64,000 nt of DNA from Bordetella flabilis (lineage in GTDB: Bacteria; Pseudomonadota; Gammaproteobacteria; Burkholderiales; Burkholderiaceae_B). The notes beneath the pieces are model-generated. The model made no database searches and was not told the DNA's origin. It worked only from the letters and a program-made list of their open reading frames with translations. Shown here one piece after another: positions 26,817 to 35,068 of this stretch. Position 1 is the stretch's first letter, and every line of letters starts with the position of its first letter. The stretch is taken from assembly GCF_001676725.1 (NCBI RefSeq), contig NZ_CP016172.1:2418001-2482000 (forward strand), in the 5' to 3' direction. Made by a program: the position numbers and the translations under genes.

Positions 26817-29003
26817 ATGGGGCGAAGTAAAAGGGTATCCATGGCACGCCTGCATGGGGTGATGTGGGCGGGGCTCGCTGCCGGGGCCGCCGGCTATCCG
26901 GAGACTGGGCGGGCCGAGGACGCCGCGGTTCAACTGCCCACGGTAGCGGTTACCGCCGAGGGCGAGAGCGCGACAGGGCCCGTGGACGGATATGTGGCGC
27001 GGCGCAGCGTGACGGCGACGAAGACGGCCACGGCGCTGGAAGATACACCGCAGTCGATCTCCGTCATCACCCGACAACAAATGGAGGATCGCGGCGTCCA
27101 GAATCTTTCCGAGGCCTTCGCGTACTCGGCCGGGGTCATTGGCGACAACGTGGCCGAAGCGCGATATGACAAACCCGTGATTCGCGGCTTTCCGGCCAGG
27201 CAGTATCTGGACGGCCTTTACATCAACTATTACGCGAGCGGCTATTTGATGCCGCGCATCGAAACATACGGGCTGGAGCGCGTAGAGATTCTGCGCGGGC
27301 CGAGCTCCGTGCTGTATGGCGCGAATTCGCCGGGCGGCCTGGTGAATCTGGTCAGCAAGCGTCCCACTGCCGATACCCGGGGCGAAGTGAATGTCCAGTA
27401 TGGTTCGGACGATCGCAAGCAGACCAGCTTCGATTTTTCCGGCGCGGCCGATCCCAACCAGAAGGTGTTGTACCGGTTGACTGGCCTGTTTCGCGACAGC
27501 GGTACCCAGACGAATCATGCCGACGACGACCGGATATTCATCGCGCCCGCGCTCACCCTGCGCCCCAGCGCGGACACCACGTTTACGTTGCTGACGCATT
27601 ATCAACGTGACCGGCAAGGCACGGCGATCAACTTCCTACCCCGCGAGGGGACCATCGTGCCGACGGTGAACGGCCGGCGTATTTCGACATCCTTCTTCAC
27701 TGGCGAACCCGATTTCAATACTTTCGATCGGGAGGAATACGCGGTCGGCTATGCCTTCGAGCACCGCTTCAACGATACATTCACCTTGCGGCAGAACCTG
27801 CGCTATACCCACAGCGATCTGGACTATACGGGTGTTTACGCCTCGGGCTGGTCCTCGCCCGCGCAGCGCTATCTAAGGCGCGGATCCGTCGACGCCGGCG
27901 GGCAACTGGATACCCTGGGCGTGGATACGCAATTGCAGGGCGACTTCACGACCGGCACGCTGCGGCATACCGCCCTGGTCGGCCTGGACTACCAGAACGG
28001 GCATTTCGACGACAAGCAGGGTTTCGGAACGGTAGGCAGTGGACTCGGCCTTATCGATCCGTTCGATCCCGTCTACGGTTCTTCCATCAATCCCATTGCC
28101 TCGTATACCTACGCGGAACAGAAACAACGCCAGCTGGGCGTGTACCTGCAGGACCAGCTCAAGCTCTCGGATGCTGTCACCTTCGTCGCCGGCGGGCGAA
28201 AGGACTGGGCCAGGGCGCATACCACGTCGACCCGCGTCCTGACCGCAACCCAGGCAAGCACAGTGACGCGGACCGCGATCGAGCAGGATGACTTCACCTA
28301 CCGGGTGGGCCTGCTTTATCACGCAGCGCATGGCGTTACGCCCTACGTCAGCTATGCCACTTCTTTCCAGCCGCAGGCTGGAACCGACGCGGCGGGCAAC
28401 GCATTCCGTCCCACCACCGGCAAGCAGACGGAGGTCGGCGTCAAGTACCAGCCGGAGGGCAGCAACAGCTTCATCACGGCGGCGGTTTACGACTTGCGGC
28501 AACAGGATGTGCTGACGAGCGACCCAGACCATCCTACGTACCAGGTGCAGACGGGCGAGGTCAGGTCGCGAGGGGTGGAGCTGGAAGCCACCATGGATTT
28601 CGAGAACGGGTTCAAGGCCCAGGCTGCCTATACCTATATGGATATGGAGGTGACCCGCAGCAACGGCCCCGATCTCAACAAGGTGCCGACCAACCGGCCG
28701 CGCCACACCGGGTCGCTATGGCTGGACTACACCCTGCGGGGAGGACCGCTGCGCGGCCTCGGAATGGGCGTGGGAACGCGGTACATCGGTTCGACGTGGG
28801 GCGACACGGCCAACACCTTCAAGGTGCCCTCGGTGTGGCTGGCCGATGCCGCATTGCGCTATGCCGTGAACCGCAACTGGCATGTCTCCCTGACCGCCAC
28901 GAATCTGTTCGATAAGGAATACGTTGGCCAGTGCGGCAGCGCGACGACCTGCTATTACGGTTATCGGCGCAGCGTCCTTGCCACGGCGACGTACCGGTGG
29001 TGA
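26817..29003 (+). CDS. TonB-dependent siderophore receptor
   Basis: A 728-aa outer-membrane receptor. After an export signal (MWAGLAAGAAGYPETGRAE) comes a plug domain (about residues 55-160), with VTATKTATALEDTPQSISVI, then VEILRGPSSVLYGANSPGG. The barrel follows and ends in TATYRW. The CGSATTCYYGYRR segment near the C-terminus is typical of FpvA/FhuA/FoxA-like siderophore receptors. There is no extra N-terminal signalling domain. The ATG at 26817 has a run of six G upstream. It is preceded by a Fur box and the PepSY pair, so the group probably imports and reduces a ferric siderophore. The siderophore type is unknown. Confidence 0.93.
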   Translation: MGRSKRVSMARLHGVMWAGLAAGAAGYPETGRAEDAAVQLPTVAVTAEGESATGPVDGYVARRSVTATKTATALEDTPQSISVITRQQMEDRGVQNLSEAFAYSAGVIGDNVAEARYDKPVIRGFPARQYLDGLYINYYASGYLMPRIETYGLERVEILRGPSSVLYGANSPGGLVNLVSKRPTADTRGEVNVQYGSDDRKQTSFDFSGAADPNQKVLYRLTGLFRDSGTQTNHADDDRIFIAPALTLRPSADTTFTLLTHYQRDRQGTAINFLPREGTIVPTVNGRRISTSFFTGEPDFNTFDREEYAVGYAFEHRFNDTFTLRQNLRYTHSDLDYTGVYASGWSSPAQRYLRRGSVDAGGQLDTLGVDTQLQGDFTTGTLRHTALVGLDYQNGHFDDKQGFGTVGSGLGLIDPFDPVYGSSINPIASYTYAEQKQRQLGVYLQDQLKLSDAVTFVAGGRKDWARAHTTSTRVLTATQASTVTRTAIEQDDFTYRVGLLYHAAHGVTPYVSYATSFQPQAGTDAAGNAFRPTTGKQTEVGVKYQPEGSNSFITAAVYDLRQQDVLTSDPDHPTYQVQTGEVRSRGVELEATMDFENGFKAQAAYTYMDMEVTRSNGPDLNKVPTNRPRHTGSLWLDYTLRGGPLRGLGMGVGTRYIGSTWGDTANTFKVPSVWLADAALRYAVNRNWHVSLTATNLFDKEYVGQCGSATTCYYGYRRSVLATATYRW

Positions 29004-29010
29004 GGTGCGG

Positions 29011-29382
29011 TCACTGCATGGAGTGCAAGCCGAACATATTGCCTTCGGTATCGTAGGCGAGGGCAATATAGCCGTATTGGCCGATCGACATCTTTTCCTT
29101 GTCCACGCGTCCACCCGCCTTGGCGACGCGAGCGGCTTCGACCGAACAATCATCGCAGCCGAAATAGATCAGGGTGCTGTTCCCACCCGATGGGACCCCC
29201 GGCATGCAGACGAGTGCCCCGGCGATGCCAGGCTCTTCCATACTCATCGGAAACGCGTACATCTCCATGCCGGGCGCGTCCAGCTTCTCGAACGTCGCGT
29301 CCAGGACAGTCTCGTAGAAACGCCTGGCGCGGTCCATGTCCTGGACGTAGATCTCGAACCAGCGACCGGGGTTGTAGTTCAT
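29011..29382 (-). CDS. VOC-family protein (glyoxalase/dioxygenase fold)
   Basis: A 123-aa protein of the vicinal-oxygen-chelate fold. The N-terminal strand and helix WFEIYVQDMDRARRFYETVL and the C-terminal YGYIALAYDTEGNMFGLHS are the family pattern, corresponding to two beta-alpha-beta-beta-beta units. A metal ligand Glu would lie in FEIYV. GGAG lies upstream of the ATG at 29382. The function is unknown; relatives are often in stress or antibiotic-related contexts. It is divergent from the SRPBCC/ArsR pair. Confidence 0.88.
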   Translation of the reverse strand: MNYNPGRWFEIYVQDMDRARRFYETVLDATFEKLDAPGMEMYAFPMSMEEPGIAGALVCMPGVPSGGNSTLIYFGCDDCSVEAARVAKAGGRVDKEKMSIGQYGYIALAYDTEGNMFGLHSMQ

Positions 29383-29616
29383 GGCGTGCTCCTTTGCGAT
29401 TGAGGAAAACCTTTCGCCCGCCATAGGCAACGGGCACGCATACGGCGTGCAGCGGCAGCGCGATCACGAGGGCCTGCCCGGTATGGACGGCGGCAATGCC
29501 GTCGGCATCATGCGGGCTACGCCTCGGTACGCGAGCGTGGCGCGGGCCACGACACGATAACGGCAGGCGCGCAAGGCATCAATGATGCATCGCGGCGTAG
29601 ACTCGGCGCTTAAAAA

Positions 29617-29632
29617 GCAACCTTAAGGTTGC
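29617..29632. promoter_or_regulatory. Perfect 16-base palindrome, probable ArsR operator
   Basis: GCAACCTTAAGGTTGC is a perfect palindrome 46 bases before the SRPBCC gene. A further GGTTGC half-site lies at 29671-29676, next to the ribosome site. The ArsR protein encoded two genes downstream is the likely ligand. The role is inferred. Confidence 0.6.
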
Positions 29633-29678
29633 ATCTTCGCAGGGAATCGCCGTAGCATAGGCAAAGCGGAGGTTGCCT

Positions 29679-30194
29679 ATGAGCCAGACAGACCGTATCG
29701 AAAAGCAAGTCCTGCTGCGCGCGCCACGCGAGCGGGTGTGGCGCGCGATCAGCGAGGCCGAACGCTTCGGCGCGTGGTTCGGCGTGCGTTTCGATGGCGC
29801 GTTCGCCGCCGGCGCCAGGTTGACCGGCCGCATCACGCCGACCCAGGTGGACGCCGCCGTTGCGGCGGCACAGAAACCCTACGAGGGATTGCCGTTCGAG
29901 TTCGTTATCGAACGGGTGGAGCCGATGCACCTGTTTTCCTTCCGCTGGCATCCCTACGCCGTGGAGCCGGACGCGGACTATACGCAGGAACCCATGACGC
30001 TGGTCAGCTTCGTCCTCCGGGACGCGCCCGAAGGTACGCTCCTGACCATCACTGAAAGCGGTTTCGACAGTATCCCGCCGGCGCGCCGGGCCCAGGCTTT
30101 CGCGGCGAACGAGGGAGGCTGGTCGCATCAATGCCGCCTGGTGGAAAAGTACGTGACCATGACGATGGGCCAGGGCGGTGGACAGCTGGAATGA
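29679..30194 (+). CDS. SRPBCC/AHSA1-family protein
   Basis: A 171-aa START-like hydrophobic-cavity protein. The N-terminal IEKQVLLRAPRERVWRAIS and the core FGAWFGVRFDGAF are the AHSA1/SRPBCC pattern. The C-terminal helix contains ANEGGWSHQCRLVEKYV. The start at 29679 follows GCGGAGG. It is followed eight bases later by an ArsR regulator, a common two-gene unit in which the ArsR protein represses its own operon. The bound ligand is unknown. Confidence 0.9.
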   Translation: MSQTDRIEKQVLLRAPRERVWRAISEAERFGAWFGVRFDGAFAAGARLTGRITPTQVDAAVAAAQKPYEGLPFEFVIERVEPMHLFSFRWHPYAVEPDADYTQEPMTLVSFVLRDAPEGTLLTITESGFDSIPPARRAQAFAANEGGWSHQCRLVEKYVTMTMGQGGGQLE

Positions 30195-30201
30195 AGCCGG
30201 A

Positions 30202-30570
30202 ATGATTCCCCCCCTGAACAGGCGTTCGCGCGCCCGCCCGGCATTGCCGCCGCCGGGCGCCGCACCCATCTTCGCGGCATTGGGCGACGCAACGCGCTTG
30301 CGCATCGTTGCGCGGCTATGCGATGACGGACCGCTGTCGATCGCGCGACTGAGCGAGGACGCGTCCATATCGCGGCAGGCGATCACCAAGCATTTGCAGG
30401 CCTTGGCGGCGGCCGGCCTGGTGATCAGCCGCCGCGCCGGCCGTGAGCATCTGTGGGCGCTGGAAGGCAGCGGGCTGACCGAGGCGCGACGCTATCTGGA
30501 CGCCATCTCGGCGCGCTGGGACGACGCGCTGGTGCGCCTGCGCGCCTACGTGGAAGACGACGGCTCCTGA
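30202..30570 (+). CDS. ArsR-family transcriptional regulator
   Basis: A 122-aa winged-helix repressor. [20 protein letters not shown] begins the domain, with [21 protein letters not shown] as the recognition helix and [12 protein letters not shown] as the wing. The metal-binding ELCVCDL motif of arsenic sensors is absent ([10 protein letters not shown] at that place), so this is the metal-free group that pairs with SRPBCC genes. It probably binds the palindrome upstream of the pair. Confidence 0.92.
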   Translation: MIPPLNRRSRARPALPPPGAAPIFAALGDATRLRIVARLCDDGPLSIARLSEDASISRQAITKHLQALAAAGLVISRRAGREHLWALEGSGLTEARRYLDAISARWDDALVRLRAYVEDDGS

Positions 30571-30727
30571 CACGCCGAAAAGGCAAGCGACCCGCCCTTG
30601 GACCGCCTGCCGCGGATCTATTCCGTTGGACGACCTTCACGCATGTTCGATAGACGGCATGGCGGCACCGGTATACGCTTGCTCCGGCCAGTCGGCCGCT
30701 TCTGCAACCACGACCCGAGGACTCGCG

Positions 30728-31552
30728 ATGACCACGATCACCACGAAAGATGGCACCGAAATCTACTACAAGGACTGGGGGACGGGGCAGCCCATCGTCT
30801 TTCATCATGGTTGGCCCCTGAGCGCGGACGACTGGGACGCGCAGATGCTGTTCTTCCTTCACCACGGTTACCGCGTGATCGCCCATGATCGGCGCGGGCA
30901 TGGGCGCTCCACGCAGACGGCGCACGGCAACGAGATGGACACCTATGCGGCCGATGTGGCGGAACTCGCCGCCGCGCTGGACCTGCGCGATGCCGTGCAT
31001 ATCGGACATTCCACGGGGGGAGGCGAGGTGGCGCGCTATGTCGCCCGCCATGGCAAAGGACGCGTGGCCAAGGCGGTTCTGATCGGGGCCGTGCCGCCCG
31101 TCATGGTGAAGTCGGAAAAGAATCCCGGCGGGCTGCCGATAGAGGTATTCGACGGTTTCCGGGCCGCGCTCGCCGCGAACCGCGCGCAATTCTTCCTGGA
31201 CGTGCCGGCCGGCCCCTTCTATGGCTACAACCGCAGCGGCGCCAAGGTGTCGCAGGGCGTGATCGAAAACTGGTGGCGCCAGGGGATGATGGGCGGCGCC
31301 AAGGCGCATTACGACTGCATCAAGGCTTTCTCGGAAACCGACTTCACCGAGGACCTGAAAATGATCGACGTGCCCGTCCTCGTCATGCATGGCGACGATG
31401 ACCAGATCGTCCCCTTCGAGGACTCGGCGCCCTTGTCGTCCAAGCTGGTGAAAAACGCGACGCTGAAGGTATACAAGGGCCTGCCGCACGGCATGTGCAC
31501 CACGCATCCCGAAATCATCAATCCGGATCTATTGGCCTTCATCCGGGGCTGA
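30728..31552 (+). CDS. Alpha/beta hydrolase, non-heme chloroperoxidase type
   Basis: A 274-aa alpha/beta hydrolase. The nucleophile Ser 95 is in GHSTGGGE, the acid Asp 224 in GDDDQIVP and the His 253 in PHGM. The oxyanion segment [11 protein letters not shown] is typical of cofactor-free haloperoxidases (perhydrolases) related to bromoperoxidase A2 and arylesterases. These enzymes act as esterases and, with carboxylic acids and peroxide, make peracids. GAGG lies upstream. It is a single gene; the natural substrate is unknown. Confidence 0.93.
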   Translation: MTTITTKDGTEIYYKDWGTGQPIVFHHGWPLSADDWDAQMLFFLHHGYRVIAHDRRGHGRSTQTAHGNEMDTYAADVAELAAALDLRDAVHIGHSTGGGEVARYVARHGKGRVAKAVLIGAVPPVMVKSEKNPGGLPIEVFDGFRAALAANRAQFFLDVPAGPFYGYNRSGAKVSQGVIENWWRQGMMGGAKAHYDCIKAFSETDFTEDLKMIDVPVLVMHGDDDQIVPFEDSAPLSSKLVKNATLKVYKGLPHGMCTTHPEIINPDLLAFIRG

Positions 31553-31660
31553 CCCACGATGCGGGCACAATGCCGCCCGCGGCATGCCGTGCCCGCTACC
31601 ACCCGGCCGGCAGCGCGTTCCATCGCGCCGCCGGCCGATTCACGTTCAGGAGGAGACGAA

Positions 31661-32047
31661 ATGATCGACCATCTTTCGTTCGGCGTGACCGACCTGGATC
31701 GGAGCCGCCGTTTCTACGATAGTGCCCTCGGCGCCCTGGGCTACCGGCGCCATGGCGCCGACGCCGATGCGTTGTGGTATGGCGCGGACGAACCCGTACT
31801 GTGGCTGCTCAAGACCGCCCGGCCCGTCGTTCCCGACGACGAATCGGGCCTGCACCTGTCGTTCGCAGCCAAGACTCCGGAGGAGGTGCAGGCGTTTTAT
31901 CGCGCCGCGCTGGACAATGGCGGCCGCGATAACGGCAAGCCTGGCATCCGTCCCGAATACAGTCCGGGCTATTACGCGGCCTTCGTATATGACCCCGATG
32001 GATATCGGGTGGAAGCCAACTGCCACGTTCCCGTGACAGGCGAATGA
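31661..32047 (+). CDS. VOC-family protein (glyoxalase-like)
   Basis: A 128-aa protein of the vicinal-oxygen-chelate fold. MIDHLSFGVTDLDRSRRFYD at the N-terminus and YYAAFVYDPDGYRVEANCH at the C-terminus mark the two halves, with likely metal ligands His 4 and Glu near 120. AGGAGG lies upstream of the ATG. The group is annotated as glyoxalase or bleomycin-resistance-like, but most members have no known activity. Confidence 0.9.
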   Translation: MIDHLSFGVTDLDRSRRFYDSALGALGYRRHGADADALWYGADEPVLWLLKTARPVVPDDESGLHLSFAAKTPEEVQAFYRAALDNGGRDNGKPGIRPEYSPGYYAAFVYDPDGYRVEANCHVPVTGE

Positions 32048-32160
32048 CCCACGCGACGGGGTGAACCAGGCACGCTTGCATGCCGTGACAGGACCGGCTC
32101 GATCCGGCAGAATGCGCCTGCGCGTAAGGGGCGCGATTCAGCATGCAAAAGGGGTCGACA

Positions 32161-33156
32161 ATGGGAAGACGTGCGGGTATGCCGGCCGTGCCGGCGGGTT
32201 TCTTCGGTATCGTGCTGGGACTGGCCGGGTTGGGCAGTACATGGCGCGCCGCCCACCAGGCGTGGCAACTGCCCGCCGTGGTGGGCGAGTCCATCCTGCT
32301 GTTGGCCGCCATTGTGTGGGCGGTGCTGGCCGTGCTCTACACGATGAAGTGGCTCTATGCGCGCGATGCCGCCCTGGCGGAAGCCGCGCATCCGGTGCAG
32401 TGCTGCTTCATCGGGCTTGCCGGCGTGGCCACCATGCTGATCGCGGCGGCGGCCGTTCCTTATTCGCGGCCGGTCGCCATGGGGCTGTTTTTACTGGGGA
32501 GCATGTTTACGCTGGCCTTCGCCGTGTGGCGCACGGGCGGCCTGTGGCATGGCGACCGCGAGCCCACGAGCACCACGCCCGTGCTTTACCTGCCGACCGT
32601 CGCCGGCACCTTCGTGGCTGGCACGGTTGCCGCCGCGCTGGGGTATCGGGATTGGGGGCAAATGGCGTTTGGCGCGGGATTGTTTTCCTGGCTCGCCATC
32701 GAATCGGTGCTGTTGGCCCGTATGTTCAATGCGCCCGGCATGGCCAAGGCCTTGCGGCCCACGCTCGGTATCCAACTGGCGCCGCCGGTGGTGGGCGCCG
32801 TCACCTTGTTGAGCGTGGCGCCGGAAGGGTTGCCGGTGTTCTTCGTGCAGGCGATGCTCGGCTACGGCCTGCTGCAATGCCTGATCCTGCTGCGCTTGCT
32901 GCCGTGGATCATGCAGGAACCGTTCGCGCCGTCCTATTGGGCCTTTACCTTCGGCGCCACCGCGCTCGCGACCGCGCCTATCCGGTTGCTGGTCCAGGGC
33001 AGCGACGGGCCCGTCACCGTTCTCGCCCCCATCCTTTTCGTGTTTGCCAATGTGGTGGTGGGCTTGGTGGCGGTTGCAACCGTGCATCGCGCCGCGCAAG
33101 GGCGCCTGTTCGGCCCACCGGCGGCCGCTGCGCCCGACAAGGCCAATGCTGCCTGA
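32161..33156 (+). CDS. tehA: TehA, tellurite-resistance/dicarboxylate transporter family (SLAC1 fold)
   Basis: A 331-aa ten-helix membrane protein similar to E. coli TehA. Shared segments include VPAGFFGIVLGLAGLGSTWR, TTPVLYLPTVAGTF, GAGLFSWLAIESVLLARM, TLGIQLAPPVVG and PSYWAFTFGATALAT. The SLAC1-type fold is a passive anion channel; TehA gives resistance to tellurite when overproduced, although its natural ion is unsettled. AAGGGG precedes the ATG at 32161; another in-frame ATG lies at 32143. No tehB gene is adjacent. Confidence 0.92.
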   Translation: MGRRAGMPAVPAGFFGIVLGLAGLGSTWRAAHQAWQLPAVVGESILLLAAIVWAVLAVLYTMKWLYARDAALAEAAHPVQCCFIGLAGVATMLIAAAAVPYSRPVAMGLFLLGSMFTLAFAVWRTGGLWHGDREPTSTTPVLYLPTVAGTFVAGTVAAALGYRDWGQMAFGAGLFSWLAIESVLLARMFNAPGMAKALRPTLGIQLAPPVVGAVTLLSVAPEGLPVFFVQAMLGYGLLQCLILLRLLPWIMQEPFAPSYWAFTFGATALATAPIRLLVQGSDGPVTVLAPILFVFANVVVGLVAVATVHRAAQGRLFGPPAAAAPDKANAA

Positions 33157-33216
33157 AAGAAGCAGCTTGGCCTAGGACGGCCGGGCCAGTAGACGTTTCG
33201 CCTGGTCCTTGAAGCG

Positions 33217-33244
33217 ATCGGCCGCAGCACGCGCTGCGGCCGAT
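33217..33244. terminator. Strong perfect stem-loop downstream of tehA
   Basis: ATCGGCCGCAGC and GCTGCGGCCGAT pair over 12 bases around the loop ACGC, 60 bases after the tehA stop. No T-run follows on either strand. It probably ends tehA transcription or separates it from the toxin-like locus. The rest of the 443-base gap to 33600 is AT-richer (about 33380-33470), and I see no gene in it; it probably holds the promoter of the next operon. Confidence 0.5.
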
Positions 33245-33599
33245 TGCGTATGGCCACCCGTGGCGGCGTCCCGACCCGCTCGCGCGGCGCCCCTTCAGCG
33301 CCGTTGCCAGACCGCGTCCAGGGCAAGTGTGGCGGTTCCGTCGTTCGCCCGGATCCGTCCATGCAAGCCATCAACTGGCCATATTGGAGTTCTTCGTTTT
33401 TGCCTTCTCCCCTCGTTACAAACAACGACACCCAGGGCCGAAGGTCCTCAGGCCTAATTATTCCGCACTCGCGAACCAGTAGCGCCATCGGTCGCGTACC
33501 CGGGATAGAGGCAACGCTGGATATGTGAGTGGATGGGCCGCCTTATGGAAGGCAGGGCGTCGCGCCCCTCTCCGGGAAATCCACACGAGGAAAACGGAT

Positions 33600-34073
33600 A
33601 TGAAGATTATCAAGGCTTCTGCACTTGCCACGCTGATGCTGCTTACCTCGCTCGATGCCGTGGCGGACCAACAGCCGAGTCCGCAAGACCGGCATCCGAC
33701 CGTAAGCAGCGGGCCTCCCGCCCGCTCGAACCAGTCCGCGCCATCGGCGCCGCCGGCATCCCAACGGCCTGGGCAGCCCGCGAACGATAGCCAGCAAACA
33801 TGCATGGCGGGATATATCGTCGGCATGTTTCCCGCCATGAATGGATGGGACGATTGGCTGCTATGGCTGTCACCTACCGGTCCGAGCTGGTCCAACGGCG
33901 ATACCGTCCAATTCAGGTTCTATAGCCACGCGACCACCGACTTCAACAGCGGAAGAATCATCTATGCAACGGCCCTGCAAGCCATGGCGTTGGGACAAAA
34001 GGTGGCCTTGGTGGACTGGAGCGGCAACTGCAACGGAGGGTGGGCCGAGAGTATCCAGGTATGGTATCCATGA
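33600..34073 (+). CDS. Secreted protein resembling an AB5-toxin B subunit
   Basis: A 157-aa exported protein. A signal peptide (ASALATLMLLTSLDAVA) is followed by a Pro/Ser/Gln-rich linker (residues 24-66) and a compact domain (68-157) with two cysteines, Cys 68 and Cys 144, that could form one disulfide. The end of this domain (SGRIIYATALQAMALGQKV then a Cys-bearing strand and IQVWYP) follows the helix-strand pattern of SubB/ArtB/PltB-like OB-fold B subunits, where a long helix carries many Ala and Gly and precedes the last strands. GAGG precedes the ATG. It is the first gene of a three-gene unit with two S1-like paralogues. Family assignment is tentative. Confidence 0.55.
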   Translation: MKIIKASALATLMLLTSLDAVADQQPSPQDRHPTVSSGPPARSNQSAPSAPPASQRPGQPANDSQQTCMAGYIVGMFPAMNGWDDWLLWLSPTGPSWSNGDTVQFRFYSHATTDFNSGRIIYATALQAMALGQKVALVDWSGNCNGGWAESIQVWYP

Positions 34074-34110
34074 GACTTCCGTAGGCTTTCCGCACCCGTA
34101 GGGGCCTGAT

Positions 34111-35019
34111 ATGTCGCGCTTCCAGTCCTTCGTTCTGCAGTGCGTGCTGTTCGTGCCGCTTGTGATGTTGTCCGGAAAGTGTATGGCGGTGAATGCGTGG
34201 ATTTTTATTCCGACCCAGTCCGCGGCCCAGGCGGAGAGCCTGATGGACAGGATATTCGGGGGCCAGGATATAGAGCTGACACCGCGCGAATCGGATCTGC
34301 TGGCTCAGGAGTTCCTGAACTTCCTGGTTACCCCCCTGACTCACAGGCATTTCCTGTTCGCGTATGGGACGCCACGCCAGGCAACCGGCAGCCTCAACAG
34401 GGAGGCATTCCAGTATGGCCTGCTGCTGCAAATCCGTGTTGATATGAACTTTCGCGTCGCCGACCAGGTCATCTGGGCGTTCAGCAAGGAGCTGACCGCG
34501 GAGAACGATCCCAGCGGCAGCCTCAGGAGAATGCTCGAATTCGGCCCTGTGTTCGGGAATCTGTATGCCTCGCCCATTTCCAGAGGCGGCTTTGTTGCAG
34601 GATTCGACGGAACAACCGTTCCTCATACCGCGGTAATCAATGCCAGCATCCAGCATCGCGGTGTGCTTGATCCGGCGGTGGAGAATCCGGCCTGGGATCC
34701 CAATACGCCATTCGGCCCCAACAATACCCCTGTCGATTTTTCGGATCCGCCCACCGCCATGACGCCGCGGGCCATCCAGGTCATCCGGCAAGCGGCGAGG
34801 AACATTTTTACCGTGGCGGCGGTGTGTGTGGCCTATTGGGTGCTTACCAACTATGGAAGCGGGCCAGGCGGTCAACCGGAGGATGCCAGCGCCGGCACGG
34901 GAACGTGCACGAACGTTGCGTTGATGCAGCTGACGGAATTCGACGGGCTTGAAGCCGGGTATCGCGCGCGATTTTCGCCGGCCGTGAACGGCATCATCCA
35001 TACATTTTCAGACGAGTAG
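34111..35019 (+). CDS. Secreted S1-like protein, paralogue 1
   Basis: A 302-aa exported protein I do not recognise with certainty. A signal peptide (SFVLQCVLFVPLVMLSGKCMA) is followed by a mature region of about 275 residues. In order it shows THRHFLFAYGTP (78-88), YGLLLQIRVDMNF (102-114), GPVFGNLYASP (145-155), a hydrophobic helix with Cys 239 (NIFTVAAVCVAYWVLTNYG) and Cys 266. The second block resembles GYIYEVRADNNFYGA of pertussis toxin S1, and the order of blocks fits, but the catalytic Arg (YRxDSRPP) and Glu are not present. It may be an inactive or divergent relative, or a coincidence. It is about 72% identical to the next gene over 210 residues by eye count. Confidence 0.5.
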   Translation: MSRFQSFVLQCVLFVPLVMLSGKCMAVNAWIFIPTQSAAQAESLMDRIFGGQDIELTPRESDLLAQEFLNFLVTPLTHRHFLFAYGTPRQATGSLNREAFQYGLLLQIRVDMNFRVADQVIWAFSKELTAENDPSGSLRRMLEFGPVFGNLYASPISRGGFVAGFDGTTVPHTAVINASIQHRGVLDPAVENPAWDPNTPFGPNNTPVDFSDPPTAMTPRAIQVIRQAARNIFTVAAVCVAYWVLTNYGSGPGGQPEDASAGTGTCTNVALMQLTEFDGLEAGYRARFSPAVNGIIHTFSDE

Positions 35020-35068
35020 TGCTCCATGAGCACCCGACAAGCTTTGCTGACCCGCAGGTGGAGGCGAC

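Noticed and set aside
32061..33212. A 383-residue plus-strand frame overlapping tehA
   Set aside because: It is the +1 frame of tehA, with Arg/Gly-rich text and no membrane helices, whereas the tehA frame matches a known protein throughout.
34111..34190. Possible lipoprotein signal in the S1-like proteins (Cys 24 in LSGKC)
   Set aside because: The residue before the cysteine is Lys, which does not fit a lipobox. Ordinary signal-peptide cleavage after AVNA or nearby is more likely.
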